Positions 1-7,868 of a DNA stretch of 15,444 bases are shown piece by piece (position 1 is the stretch's first letter; each line of letters begins with the position of its first letter). Position numbers and translations under genes: made by a program. The DNA is taken from the NCBI GenBank assembly GCA_018668795.1, contig JABJBD010000086.1, forward strand, positions 1-15,444. Direction: 5' to 3'. This DNA is from Candidatus Puniceispirillum sp. Lineage in GTDB: Bacteria; Pseudomonadota; Alphaproteobacteria; Puniceispirillales; Puniceispirillaceae. Under the pieces are notes generated by a model. That model saw only the letters and a program-made list of their open reading frames with translations. It was not told the DNA's origin and ran no database searches.

Positions 1-115
1 AGTGACTTTTTAGATTGTTCCAGTTACCATTACCAGCATTGCATCTGACCGAAGCGCAACTACCAACAATAAAACGAGATTTTATCGATTTAGTTATTAG
101 GCTCATAGTTGGTGC

Positions 116-925
116 ATGAGATCAGATCATCCGCTTCGTATTTTCAGCTTGTCGGATGTGGTTGGCGATTGTGGTTCATGTCCTATTAGATTTCAGGCCA
201 TGTGTTCACGATGTAACGGCGACGAACTGGCTATGCTTGATAAAATGAAAAGCTACCGCACCTTTGCAAAAGGTGAGGCAATTGCCAATGTCGGCGAAGA
301 ATTAAGATATTTCGGCACGCTTGTTTCTGGCATTGCAGAGATTTCACAGGGTTTAGAGGACGGGCGACGGCAAATCATGGGGATTTTAATGCCAAGTGAT
401 TTTGTTGGCTGGCCCTATCGTCGCATTTCACAATTTGATGTAAATGCTGTTTCAGAAGTGGTGATGTGCCGCTTTGATATGGTATCTTTTGAAAGGTTGG
501 TAGAGCAAGTGCCGTCTCTTGGTTCCCGACTTCTTGAAATGACTATGGATGAGCTTGACGCTGCCCGCGCATGGATGATGGTTCTTGGCCAAAAAACAGC
601 GCGGGAAAAAATGGCCAGCCTTATGTATATTATTGCGCTACGTAATGTCAGCTTCAAGTTAGATGATATGGTTAGTGAGGTGGCGTTTGAGTTGCCTTTA
701 ACCCGTAAACAAATTGCCGATTATATAGGCCTGACACTCGAAACGGTCAGCCGACAGATCTCAGCCCTCAAGTCCAGTGGCATTATTGCGATTGAGGGGC
801 AACGTCATATTATCATCAAAGATCCTATTGCTTTACATGCCGAGGCTGGTGATTTGTGGTCAAAAGCGTTGCCAAATACAACAAAATTTGTAAATTCTGG
901 GCAAATTGTGCGCGGCAACGATTGA
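116..925 (+). CDS. fnrL: FNR-type Crp/Fnr transcriptional regulator with [4Fe-4S] cysteines
   Basis: Cytoplasmic oxygen-sensing regulator, 269 residues. The N-terminus has C19-x2-C22-x7-C30, the spacing of alphaproteobacterial FnrL/FnrN, plus an extra C33. An internal C118 matches the fourth cluster ligand of FNR. Residues 45-135 form the cyclic-nucleotide-type beta-roll and about 140-165 the dimer helix. The helix-turn-helix around 194-220 contains E209, S212 and R213, the set that in E. coli FNR reads TTGAT half-sites, so DNA recognition should be FNR-like. Loss of the cluster in air would stop dimerisation and DNA binding (family knowledge). A perfect FNR box occurs later in this window at 9913-9926, so that site is a plausible target (inference). 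The ATG has no strong ribosome binding site, but it precedes the cysteine cluster by a normal distance. The gene symbol is by family resemblance; fnrN or a generic fnr homologue is equally possible. Confidence 0.9.
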   Translation: MRSDHPLRIFSLSDVVGDCGSCPIRFQAMCSRCNGDELAMLDKMKSYRTFAKGEAIANVGEELRYFGTLVSGIAEISQGLEDGRRQIMGILMPSDFVGWPYRRISQFDVNAVSEVVMCRFDMVSFERLVEQVPSLGSRLLEMTMDELDAARAWMMVLGQKTAREKMASLMYIIALRNVSFKLDDMVSEVAFELPLTRKQIADYIGLTLETVSRQISALKSSGIIAIEGQRHIIIKDPIALHAEAGDLWSKALPNTTKFVNSGQIVRGND

Positions 926-961
926 CGCCAGCTTTCAAGGTGGTTAAACATCCGTCCGGTG

Positions 962-976
962 TTGCATTTAATGCAA
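962..976. repeat. 15-bp palindrome just upstream of tRNA-His
   Basis: TTGCATT-T-AATGCAA is a perfect 7-bp inverted repeat around one central base, ending ten bases before the tRNA-His gene. The one-base centre disfavours an RNA hairpin and is more like a dimeric protein site on DNA. No known operator was recognised, and a chance palindrome is possible. Confidence 0.3.
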
Positions 977-985
977 ACCGCCGAT

Positions 986-1063
986 GGCGGGTGTAGCTCA
1001 GTCGGTTAGAGCGCCAGTTTGTGGCACTGGAGGTCGCCGGTTCAATCCCGGTCACTCGCCCCA
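986..1063 (+). tRNA. tRNA-His (GTG)
   Basis: A cloverleaf with anticodon loop TTGTGGC on a CCAGT/ACTGG stem gives anticodon GTG. The acceptor stem is GCGGGTG (987-993) with CACTCGC (1053-1059). Base 986 is an encoded G that can act as G-1 opposite C73 (1060), and CCA is encoded at 1061-1063. G-1:C73 is the standard bacterial histidine identity element. A derived form lacking G-1 and carrying A73 is known in one large alphaproteobacterial clade and is not seen here. Confidence 0.96.
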
Positions 1064-1184
1064 GCCCCTTTCTGTTTGGGTTTGGGGTGCCTCGGAAACT
1101 AACTGTTCCGGCTTGCCGGAGTAGGAAGACAATTTAACTACCGTGCTATTTACCAGTAGCCGGACATTAATCAGCTTGTGTAAT

Positions 1185-1269
1185 GCGGGCGTGGCGGAAT
1201 TGGTAGACGCGCTGGTTTTAGGTACCAGTGGCGAAAGTCGTGGGGGTTCAAGTCCCTCCGCCCGTACCA
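1185..1269 (+). tRNA. tRNA-Leu (TAG)
   Basis: A class II tRNA with anticodon loop TTTAGGT on a CTGGT/ACCAG stem, anticodon TAG. The long variable arm has a GAAA tetraloop (1233-1236). The T arm is GGGGG-TTCAAGT-CCCTC, the discriminator is A73 (1266) and CCA is encoded. The terminal acceptor pair is G1.U72 (1185 with 1265) instead of the usual G-C, and the variable-arm stem also contains a G.U. The remaining stems pair well, so it is probably functional. Confidence 0.95.
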
Positions 1270-1422
1270 CAAGGCTGAATAGGGAATGATAGGGCATCAT
1301 CCACCTCCCGTTGAACGATTGTGAAACGTAGGTTGTTTGGGTGATCAGGTAACAAATTAAAGATTAAGTATCCGTTTTCATTCAGACGGTTTTGATCTAA
1401 TTGAAAAGGAAGCACCTGTTCG

Positions 1423-2901
1423 ATGAATATTGCCGAAACCAAAAGTGAAGGTCTGGTGCGCGAATTCGCCATTACGATAACCGCTGCCGATATCGAAACC
1501 GAAACGCAGGCCAAACTTGCCGAAATTGCTAAAACCGCAAATATGCCGGGCTTTCGTCCAGGCAAGGTGCCAATGGCCGTTGTGAAAACACGCTTTGGTA
1601 CCCAGGTACAAGGTGATGCGATCAAGGCGGCGCTTGACGAAGGTGCGCGCAAAGCTGTTGAAGATAATGGTCTTAATCTGGCCAGCCAGCCATCCGTTGA
1701 CATCAAGTCGTATGAAGATGGCAAGGATCTGGAAGCGATCTTTACATGTGAGATCATGCCGGAGATTAAAATCCCTGATCTGAGCAAATTATCGATTGAG
1801 AAACCAATTTTGCCTGTTGATGAAGCGCAGGTTGATGAAGCGCTGACAACGATTGCTGGCGAAAACCGCCCAAGTGTTGAAGTGGCCAAGCCGCGCGCCG
1901 CCAAAAAGGGTGATATTGTTATCATCGATTTCGTAGGCAAGATTGACGGCGAACCATTTGAAGGTGGTGCTGCCGAAGGGCATTCGCTGGAACTTGGCTC
2001 GAATAGCTTTATTCCCGGATTTGAAGATGGCTTGATCGGTGTGAAAGCAGGTGAAAGCCGCGACGTAGAGGTGTCTTTCCCTGAGGATTATCAGGCACCA
2101 CATTTGGCTGGTAAAGCCGCGGTGTTTGAAACCAAAGTGACTGCCATGCGTGAACTTGGTGACGCGAAAATCGATGAAGATTTGGCGACACGACTTGGTT
2201 TTGAGACGATTGACGCGCTAAAAGAAGCTGTCCGTGAACAGCTTGGTGCCCAGCATGCAACTGCACTGCGTCAGGCTGTCAAAAAGAACGTGCTTGATGG
2301 TCTTGCCGATGGTGAGGCATTTGATGTGCCGCCATCACTGTTCAAGCAAGAATATGAGTCAGTCGCGCGGGCAATGAACCCTGCCGCGTCTGAACATAAT
2401 CATGATCACGACCATGACCATGACCATGACCATGATCATCCAGCTGCTGATGAAGGCATGGATGATAATGCCAAAGCTGAAGCAAAATCAGTTGCTGAAC
2501 GTCGTGTTCGCCTTGGTCTATTGCTGACGGAAATTGGCCGTGACAGCAAAATTGAGGTAACTGAAGCTGATACCCAGCGCGCTGTTATTGAAGAAGCGCG
2601 TCGCTATCCGGGTCAAGAGCAGATGGTGATGGAATATTTCCAGAAGAACCAGCAAGCTTTGCAACAGTTGGCGGGGCCAATCTTTGAAGACAAAGTTATT
2701 GATTACATTCTGGAGTTGGCGAAAGTAACTGAGGTTACAACTGATACCGATACTTTGTATAAGGCTCCTGAAGAAGTAGCGTCGGCAGAGAAAACTGAAA
2801 AAAAAGCGGCCAAAAAGCCAGCAGCAAAAAAGCCGGCTGACAAGAAAAAAGCCGCTGCCAAAAAGGCGCCTGCTAAGAAAGTTGCCAAGAAGACATCATA
2901 A
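1423..2901 (+). CDS. tig: Trigger factor, ribosome-associated chaperone and peptidyl-prolyl isomerase
   Basis: Binds the ribosome exit tunnel and shields nascent chains. The N-terminal domain carries the ribosome-docking signature GFRPGKVP at residues 43-50. An FKBP-type isomerase domain follows at about 163-245, then the helical chaperone domain. Two features are unusual. A histidine-aspartate run at residues 325-339 (six His-Asp pairs flanked by further His) interrupts the C-terminal domain. The last ~35 residues (about 455-492) are a lysine/alanine/proline tail resembling histone H1 or HU-like tails. The protein is 492 residues against about 430 in E. coli, and the difference is largely these two additions. 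An AAAAGGA sequence lies 12 bases before the ATG. A strong terminator follows at 2952-2990. Its position upstream of clpP, clpX and lon is the common bacterial order. Confidence 0.97.
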   Translation: MNIAETKSEGLVREFAITITAADIETETQAKLAEIAKTANMPGFRPGKVPMAVVKTRFGTQVQGDAIKAALDEGARKAVEDNGLNLASQPSVDIKSYEDGKDLEAIFTCEIMPEIKIPDLSKLSIEKPILPVDEAQVDEALTTIAGENRPSVEVAKPRAAKKGDIVIIDFVGKIDGEPFEGGAAEGHSLELGSNSFIPGFEDGLIGVKAGESRDVEVSFPEDYQAPHLAGKAAVFETKVTAMRELGDAKIDEDLATRLGFETIDALKEAVREQLGAQHATALRQAVKKNVLDGLADGEAFDVPPSLFKQEYESVARAMNPAASEHNHDHDHDHDHDHDHPAADEGMDDNAKAEAKSVAERRVRLGLLLTEIGRDSKIEVTEADTQRAVIEEARRYPGQEQMVMEYFQKNQQALQQLAGPIFEDKVIDYILELAKVTEVTTDTDTLYKAPEEVASAEKTEKKAAKKPAAKKPADKKKAAAKKAPAKKVAKKTS

Positions 2902-2951
2902 ATATACAATGATTGTTGCCAGTGAGGCAGTGATTTTGTTCAGATAAGTAC

Positions 2952-2990
2952 AAGCGGGTTCAATATAATCTTGAACCCGCTTCTTTATTT
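2952..2990 (+). terminator. Rho-independent terminator of tig
   Basis: The 12-bp stem AAGCGGGTTCAA / TTGAACCCGCTT (2952-2963 with 2971-2982) has a 7-base loop and is followed by the T-rich run TTCTTTATTT. Its right arm also contains the CTTGAA of the clpP heat-shock promoter. Confidence 0.9.
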
Positions 2991-2998
2991 CCCATATA
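2970..2998 (+). promoter_or_regulatory. Sigma-32 (RpoH) heat-shock promoter of clpP
   Basis: CTTGAA (2970-2975), a 15-base spacer and CCCATATA (2991-2998) match the RpoH consensus (CTTGAA and CCCATNTA, 13-15 apart). Transcription would start near 3005, giving a leader of about 80 bases before the clpP ATG. The -35 element lies inside the 3' arm of the tig terminator. lon has the same architecture and spacing at 5216-5243. Confidence 0.75.
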
Positions 2999-3088
2999 GT
3001 CCTTATTCGGCATCGGTGCCTGCCGATGTCTGGATTTTCTTTTATGCTTGTTGAGCCGCAAGCTATTTACCCACTGCAGGAGAATATA

Positions 3089-3739
3089 ATGCGTGATTTT
3101 GAAGTAGCTAAGTCGAATGTTGATCCGATGGCTAATCTGGTGCCGATGGTCGTTGAACAGACCAACCGTGGCGAGCGCTCGTATGATATCTTTTCGCGGC
3201 TTCTTAAAGAACGTATTATTTTTCTGAATGGTCCTGTTGATGATGTTACGGCGTCGCTTGTGTGTTCGCAGTTATTGTTTCTAGAGTCCGAAAACCCGAC
3301 CAAAGATATTTCCATGTATATCAATTCCCCAGGCGGTATCGTGACCTCGGGTCTGGCGATATATGACACGATGGAATATATCCGCCCCGACGTTTCAACC
3401 GTATGCATGGGGCAGGCGGCGTCTATGGGATCGTTATTGCTCATGGCTGGTGCCGCAGGCAAGCGGTATTCTTTGCCAAATGCCCGGATCATGACACATC
3501 AGCCATCAGGTGGTTTTTCAGGACAGGCAAGTGATATTGAAATCCACGCCAAGGAAATTCTTGATCTGCGCAAACGGCTGAATGGCATGTATGTTAAGCA
3601 TACAGGCAAGACATTGAAAGATGTTGAAAAAATTATGGAGCGCGACACCTTCATGACCGCCGAGGACGCGCAAAAATTTGGCCTGATTGACGAAGTTGTC
3701 GAGAAACGCCCGGCTGGAAAAGATGAAAAAACCAAATAG
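3089..3739 (+). CDS. clpP: ATP-dependent Clp protease proteolytic subunit ClpP
   Basis: Serine peptidase that forms the tetradecameric chamber fed by ClpX (and ClpA). From the start chosen here it has 216 residues, with the catalytic triad Ser112 (in GQAASMGS), His137 (in MTHQPSGG) and Asp186 (in MERDTF). The oxyanion-region INSPGG is at 79-84. The ATG at 3089 is preferred over an upstream in-frame ATG at 3026. It has AGGAGA five bases upstream, and the encoded start MRDFEVAK fits ClpP propeptides, whereas the extra 21 residues from 3026 would fall in the leader. It lies downstream of an RpoH-type promoter, consistent with heat-shock control. clpX follows after about 190 bases, so the protease and its unfoldase are encoded side by side. 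Confidence 0.97.
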   Translation: MRDFEVAKSNVDPMANLVPMVVEQTNRGERSYDIFSRLLKERIIFLNGPVDDVTASLVCSQLLFLESENPTKDISMYINSPGGIVTSGLAIYDTMEYIRPDVSTVCMGQAASMGSLLLMAGAAGKRYSLPNARIMTHQPSGGFSGQASDIEIHAKEILDLRKRLNGMYVKHTGKTLKDVEKIMERDTFMTAEDAQKFGLIDEVVEKRPAGKDEKTK

Positions 3740-3928
3740 TTCAGATATCTGCAAATGTGCCTTTTTGGCAACAAATTGACCAAGATCAGCATTATAGGCA
3801 CGGTTTTTGCGGGTAATAGACAGTTTTAAATTGTAACTGCATGTAAGGCAGTTTTAGACTATGTTGATAATTGTTGAAAAAGGCTAGTTTAGTCATTTCA
3901 GCGCTAGAGAATCGTCAGGAGCCGTTAG

Positions 3929-5179
3929 ATGGCAAAATCAGAAGATAGCGATAAGAGCACGCTGTTCTGTTCTTTTTGCGGGAAAAGCCAGCATGAAGTT
4001 CGTAAACTCATCGCCGGACCAACAGTGTTTATTTGCGATGAATGCGTCGAATTATGTATGGACATCATTCGCGAAGAACATAAATCTGCTTTATCAAAAA
4101 GCCATGACGGTGTGCCAACACCAGCTGATATATTGGCGGTGCTGGACGGTTATGTGATTGGTCAGTCACGGGCAAAGCGTGTGCTATCAGTCGCTGTGCA
4201 TAATCATTACAAACGTTTGGCCAATGCCGGACGAACAGGCGATGTGGAAATTTCAAAGTCAAACATTCTGCTGGTTGGTCCAACGGGTTGTGGTAAAACG
4301 CTTTTGGCACAAACATTGGCGCGGATGCTTGATGTGCCCTTTACCATGGCGGATGCCACAACATTGACCGAAGCTGGTTATGTTGGTGAAGATGTCGAAA
4401 ATATCATCCTGAAGCTGTTACAGGCAGCCGATTATAACGTTGAACGTGCACAGCGCGGCATTGTCTATATCGATGAGGTCGATAAGATTTCGCGCAAAGC
4501 CGATAATCCGTCTATCACCCGCGACGTATCAGGTGAGGGGGTTCAGCAAGCCTTGCTGAAAATTATGGAAGGTACGGTTGCGTCTGTCCCTCCGCAAGGT
4601 GGTAGAAAGCATCCCCAGCAGGAATTCTTGCAGGTTGATACAACCAATATCCTGTTTATCTGTGGTGGTGCTTTTGCTGGATTAGATAAGCTGATTGCTG
4701 GTCGTGATACGGGTGCGGGCATTGGCTTTGGGGCTGATGTGCGTGACCCAGATGATCGCAAAATAGGCGAACTTTTAGGATCGCTGGAGCCAGAAGATCT
4801 GATTAAATTCGGACTTATTCCAGAATTTGTTGGTCGTTTGCCAGTGATTGCAACGCTTGAAGACCTTGATGAAGAAGCGCTTGTGCGGATTCTGACTGAA
4901 CCGAAAAACGCGCTGGTCAAGCAGTATGAAAAGTTGTTCGAGATGGATGATGTGCGTCTTGAATTTCGTGACGATGCGCTTCGGGCTGTAGCGCAAAAAG
5001 CGATTGCCCGAAAAACAGGTGCGCGTGGTTTGCGGTCAATCATGGAAAACATTCTTATGGAACCCATGTTCGATATACCGACTAGTGACGATATTGAAGA
5101 AGTGGTTATCAACGGCGATGTTGTCGAAGGTGGTGCGCAACCGTTGGTCGTTCATGCAAAAAAAATCCAAAGAAGCTGA
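3929..5179 (+). CDS. clpX: ATP-dependent Clp protease ATP-binding subunit ClpX
   Basis: AAA+ unfoldase that recognises substrates (for example ssrA-tagged proteins) and threads them into ClpP. The zinc-binding domain has C14, C17, C36 and C39. Walker A is GPTGCGKT at 117-124, the pore-1 loop GYVGEDVEN at 150-158 and Walker B VYIDE at 179-183. The RKH loop is at 226-228, and the ClpP-docking IGF loop is at 265-267. The sensor-2 motif GARGLRS lies near the C-terminal end. At 416 residues it is close to the E. coli protein (424). A clear AGGAG precedes the ATG. The 189-base gap from clpP has no convincing terminator, so partial cotranscription with clpP is likely (inference). No RpoH-type promoter was seen directly upstream. 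Confidence 0.98.
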   Translation: MAKSEDSDKSTLFCSFCGKSQHEVRKLIAGPTVFICDECVELCMDIIREEHKSALSKSHDGVPTPADILAVLDGYVIGQSRAKRVLSVAVHNHYKRLANAGRTGDVEISKSNILLVGPTGCGKTLLAQTLARMLDVPFTMADATTLTEAGYVGEDVENIILKLLQAADYNVERAQRGIVYIDEVDKISRKADNPSITRDVSGEGVQQALLKIMEGTVASVPPQGGRKHPQQEFLQVDTTNILFICGGAFAGLDKLIAGRDTGAGIGFGADVRDPDDRKIGELLGSLEPEDLIKFGLIPEFVGRLPVIATLEDLDEEALVRILTEPKNALVKQYEKLFEMDDVRLEFRDDALRAVAQKAIARKTGARGLRSIMENILMEPMFDIPTSDDIEEVVINGDVVEGGAQPLVVHAKKIQRS

Positions 5180-5215
5180 TAGTAGCGCCTAAGGTCGCAT
5201 TTCCGTCTTCATAGT

Positions 5216-5243
5216 CTTGAAATCAGTGCTGTACTGCCCATAT
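5216..5243 (+). promoter_or_regulatory. Sigma-32 (RpoH) heat-shock promoter of lon
   Basis: CTTGAA (5216-5221), a 15-base spacer and CCCATAT (5237-5243) form an RpoH-type promoter 36 bases downstream of the clpX stop. Spacing and core bases are the same as at the clpP promoter. The start site would be near 5251, leaving a leader of about 50 bases to the lon ATG. Confidence 0.75.
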
Positions 5244-5299
5244 GAAAATGGCAGGCAACACGTCTGTGTGAACAAATTGAATACCGAGGACCCTAGCTG

Positions 5300-7720
5300 A
5301 TGTCAGACAAATCTTCAATTGCGCTTCCTATTCTGCCTTTACGCGATATCGTTGTGTTTCCGCATATGATCGTCCCCCTGTTTGTTGGTCGTGAAAAATC
5401 GATCAAGGCGCTTGAAGCGGTGATGGCTGAAGAAAAGCAAATCATTCTGGTTACGCAGACCGAAGCTGATATAGAAGACCCAGATGCCCAAGGCTTGCAT
5501 CGTGTGGGAACAGTTGGATCAATTCTGCAACTTTTGAAACTGCCAGATGGTGCGGTCAAGGTGCTGGTTGAAGGTGGTGATCGCGTCGAGCTGAATATGA
5601 ACAGTTTGAATGCAGACGATGGATTTCTGACGGTTGAAGCCACACATTTGGATCAGACTGGCGATCTTGGTGCTGATACCGAAGCGCTGGCCGCAACAAC
5701 GGTTCAGCAATTTGAACAATATCTGAAGCTGAACAAAAAAATCGCCTCAGAAGTATTTAATGCGATTGAGCAGGTTGATGAGGCTGACAAGATTGCAGAC
5801 ATGATCGCGTCGCATCTGTCAGTCAAGATCGCAGAAAAACAGGAATTACTGGAAATTTTGGATATTCATGAGCGTCTGGAGAAGGTTTTTGGCGCCATGG
5901 AAACCGAAATTGGTGCTTTGCAAGTTGAAAAGCGCGTTCGCAATCGGGTTAAACGCCAGATGGAAAAGACCCAGCGCGAATATTATCTGAATGAGCAGAT
6001 GAAAGCGATCCAGAAGGAGCTTGGTGATAGCGAGGACGGCGGCAATGAGCTTGATGAGCTTGAAGTACAACTTGCTGATCTGAAAATGCCGAAAGTGGCA
6101 CGGGAAAAGGCGAATGCGGAGCTGAAAAAGCTGCGCAATATGGGGCCTATGAGTGCCGAAGCCACAGTTGTTCGCAACTATCTTGATTGGATGCTGGCTT
6201 TGCCTTGGAAAAAGGCGACGCGGCTAAAAAAGGATATTGTAGCCGCACGGGAAATTCTGGATGCCGATCACTATGGTCTGGACAAGGTCAAAGATCGTAT
6301 TATCGAATTTCTGGCGGTGCAACAGCGTACGCGTAGCATGAAAGGCCCGATTCTGTGTTTGGTTGGCCCGCCGGGGGTTGGTAAAACATCGCTTGGTAAG
6401 TCGATTGCACGGGCGACTGGGCGTAAATATGTGCGCATGGCCCTAGGCGGTGTTCGTGATGAAGCTGAAATACGTGGTCATCGGCGTACCTATATTGGAT
6501 CAATGCCTGGTAAAATTGTTCAGGGCATGAAAAAGGCGGAATCAAACAACCCGCTGTTTTTACTTGATGAAATTGATAAATTGGGCGCTGACTGGCGTGG
6601 TGATCCAACGTCTGCATTGCTGGAAGTTCTGGATCCAGCTCAAAATAACAGTTTTGCTGATCATTATATGGAAGTTGAATTTGATCTGTCGAACGTGATG
6701 TTTGTCACGACCGCCAATACATTAAACATGCCACAGCCATTAATGGACCGGATGGAGATCATCCGTCTGTCTGGTTATACGGAAGATGAAAAGTTGCAAA
6801 TTGCCAAACGGCATCTTATGAGCCGTCAGATCGAAGATCATGGTTTGAAAGATGGTGAATTGTCGATTTCTGATGATGCGATACGCATGATGGTTCAGCG
6901 CTATACGCGTGAGGCTGGTGTTCGTAATCTGGAACGCGAAATTGCCAAGGTTGCGCGTAAGGCAGTGACAGCCATTGTTAGTGGTGAAGCTACATCGGCT
7001 AATGTCACAGCCGAAAACCTTGACGATTATCTTGGTGTGCCCAAATTCCGCCATGGCGAAATCGAGGAAGAGAATCAGGTCGGGGTTACCACAGGCCTTG
7101 CATGGACTGAAGTTGGTGGTGAATTGCTGCAGATTGAGGCTGTGCGTGTGCCAGGTAAAGGCAAGGTCAGCGCCACGGGTAAATTAGGCGATGTCATGAA
7201 GGAATCAATTCAGGCTGCCGAATTTTTTATAAAGTCACGGGCAGAAACATATGGCATTGATCTTGAAAGTCTGGCCAAACATGATTTGCATGTGCATGTT
7301 CCTGAAGGTGCGACACCTAAGGACGGGCCTTCTGCAGGTGTTGCCATGGCAACATCGATCATTTCGGCAGTCACTGGCATAGCTGTTCGCCGGAATGTGG
7401 CGATGACAGGCGAAATCACCTTGCGGGGCAGGGTATTGCCAATTGGCGGCCTCAAGGAAAAGTTGCTGGCGGCGCTTCGTGGCGGCCTTACAACGGTTCT
7501 CATACCCAAGGAAAACGAAAAAGATCTTGTTGAGATACCCGATAATGTAAAAGAAGGTCTGACGATCATTCCGGTGGCAATGGTTGATGAGGCTCTGTCC
7601 GCTGCGCTTGTCGAAGAGCCTTTGCCAATGTCGATAGGTGTTGTATCTACTACTGAAAGCCAAGCGACTGTTAAATTACCTAAATCAGATGAGGCGGGCG
7701 ACGATATTGTCGCCCATTAA
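5300..7720 (+). CDS. lon: ATP-dependent protease Lon (LonA)
   Basis: Cytoplasmic AAA+ serine protease that removes damaged and regulatory proteins, 806 residues. Residues 1 to about 200 form the N-terminal substrate-binding domain, followed by a coiled-coil helical part to about 310. Walker A GPPGVGKT is at 356-363, with Walker B LLDEID downstream. The protease domain has the catalytic Ser678 in KDGPSAG and Lys721 in GGLKEK, matching Ser679 and Lys722 of the E. coli enzyme. Compared with E. coli (784 residues) the C-terminal tail is slightly longer and acidic. A heat-shock-type promoter lies in the gap after clpX. A hairpin covering the last codons and stop probably terminates the transcript. 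The start at 5300 is the natural Lon start, with GAGGA upstream. Confidence 0.98.
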   Translation: MSDKSSIALPILPLRDIVVFPHMIVPLFVGREKSIKALEAVMAEEKQIILVTQTEADIEDPDAQGLHRVGTVGSILQLLKLPDGAVKVLVEGGDRVELNMNSLNADDGFLTVEATHLDQTGDLGADTEALAATTVQQFEQYLKLNKKIASEVFNAIEQVDEADKIADMIASHLSVKIAEKQELLEILDIHERLEKVFGAMETEIGALQVEKRVRNRVKRQMEKTQREYYLNEQMKAIQKELGDSEDGGNELDELEVQLADLKMPKVAREKANAELKKLRNMGPMSAEATVVRNYLDWMLALPWKKATRLKKDIVAAREILDADHYGLDKVKDRIIEFLAVQQRTRSMKGPILCLVGPPGVGKTSLGKSIARATGRKYVRMALGGVRDEAEIRGHRRTYIGSMPGKIVQGMKKAESNNPLFLLDEIDKLGADWRGDPTSALLEVLDPAQNNSFADHYMEVEFDLSNVMFVTTANTLNMPQPLMDRMEIIRLSGYTEDEKLQIAKRHLMSRQIEDHGLKDGELSISDDAIRMMVQRYTREAGVRNLEREIAKVARKAVTAIVSGEATSANVTAENLDDYLGVPKFRHGEIEEENQVGVTTGLAWTEVGGELLQIEAVRVPGKGKVSATGKLGDVMKESIQAAEFFIKSRAETYGIDLESLAKHDLHVHVPEGATPKDGPSAGVAMATSIISAVTGIAVRRNVAMTGEITLRGRVLPIGGLKEKLLAALRGGLTTVLIPKENEKDLVEIPDNVKEGLTIIPVAMVDEALSAALVEEPLPMSIGVVSTTESQATVKLPKSDEAGDDIVAH

Positions 7721-7729
7721 TTCTGTTTT
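7696..7729 (+). terminator. Hairpin terminator overlapping the lon stop codon
   Basis: GGGCGAC (7696-7702) pairs with GTCGCCC (7709-7715) around the loop GATATT, followed by the T-rich ATTAATTCTGTTTT. The stem is built from the last lon codons, so termination would begin within the coding end. Confidence 0.6.
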
Positions 7730-7868
7730 GTGCAGAAATTAGGTGGTTTCGTTAGGTTTTTTCTAAATTTATGACTGAATCACGTGTTTTTATTTGGTGT
7801 TTTGGTGAATAAATGTGTTATTTTTCGTGATAAGTTAAACAATTAACACTACCAAAGAGGGGGTTCCC

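Noticed and set aside
825..1055. Minus-strand reading frame starting MTGIEPATSSATNWRSN
   Set aside because: It is antisense to tRNA-His and the fnr end; again a typical spurious tRNA-derived peptide.
1052..1300. Minus-strand reading frame of 82 codons containing RAEGLEPPRLS
   Set aside because: It is the antisense reading of tRNA-Leu and neighbouring DNA. This kind of peptide is a well-known false protein from tRNA genes.
2395..2445. CAT/GAC repeats as a CRISPR or tandem DNA repeat
   Set aside because: The short repeat is in frame inside tig and simply encodes alternating His-Asp.
3026..3088. Upstream in-frame ATG extending ClpP by 21 residues
   Set aside because: It lacks a ribosome binding site, whereas AGGAGA stands right before the ATG at 3089, which gives a normal ClpP length.
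3776..3799. TTGACC...TATAGG as a clpX promoter
   Set aside because: The spacer is only about 12 bases, too short for sigma-70.
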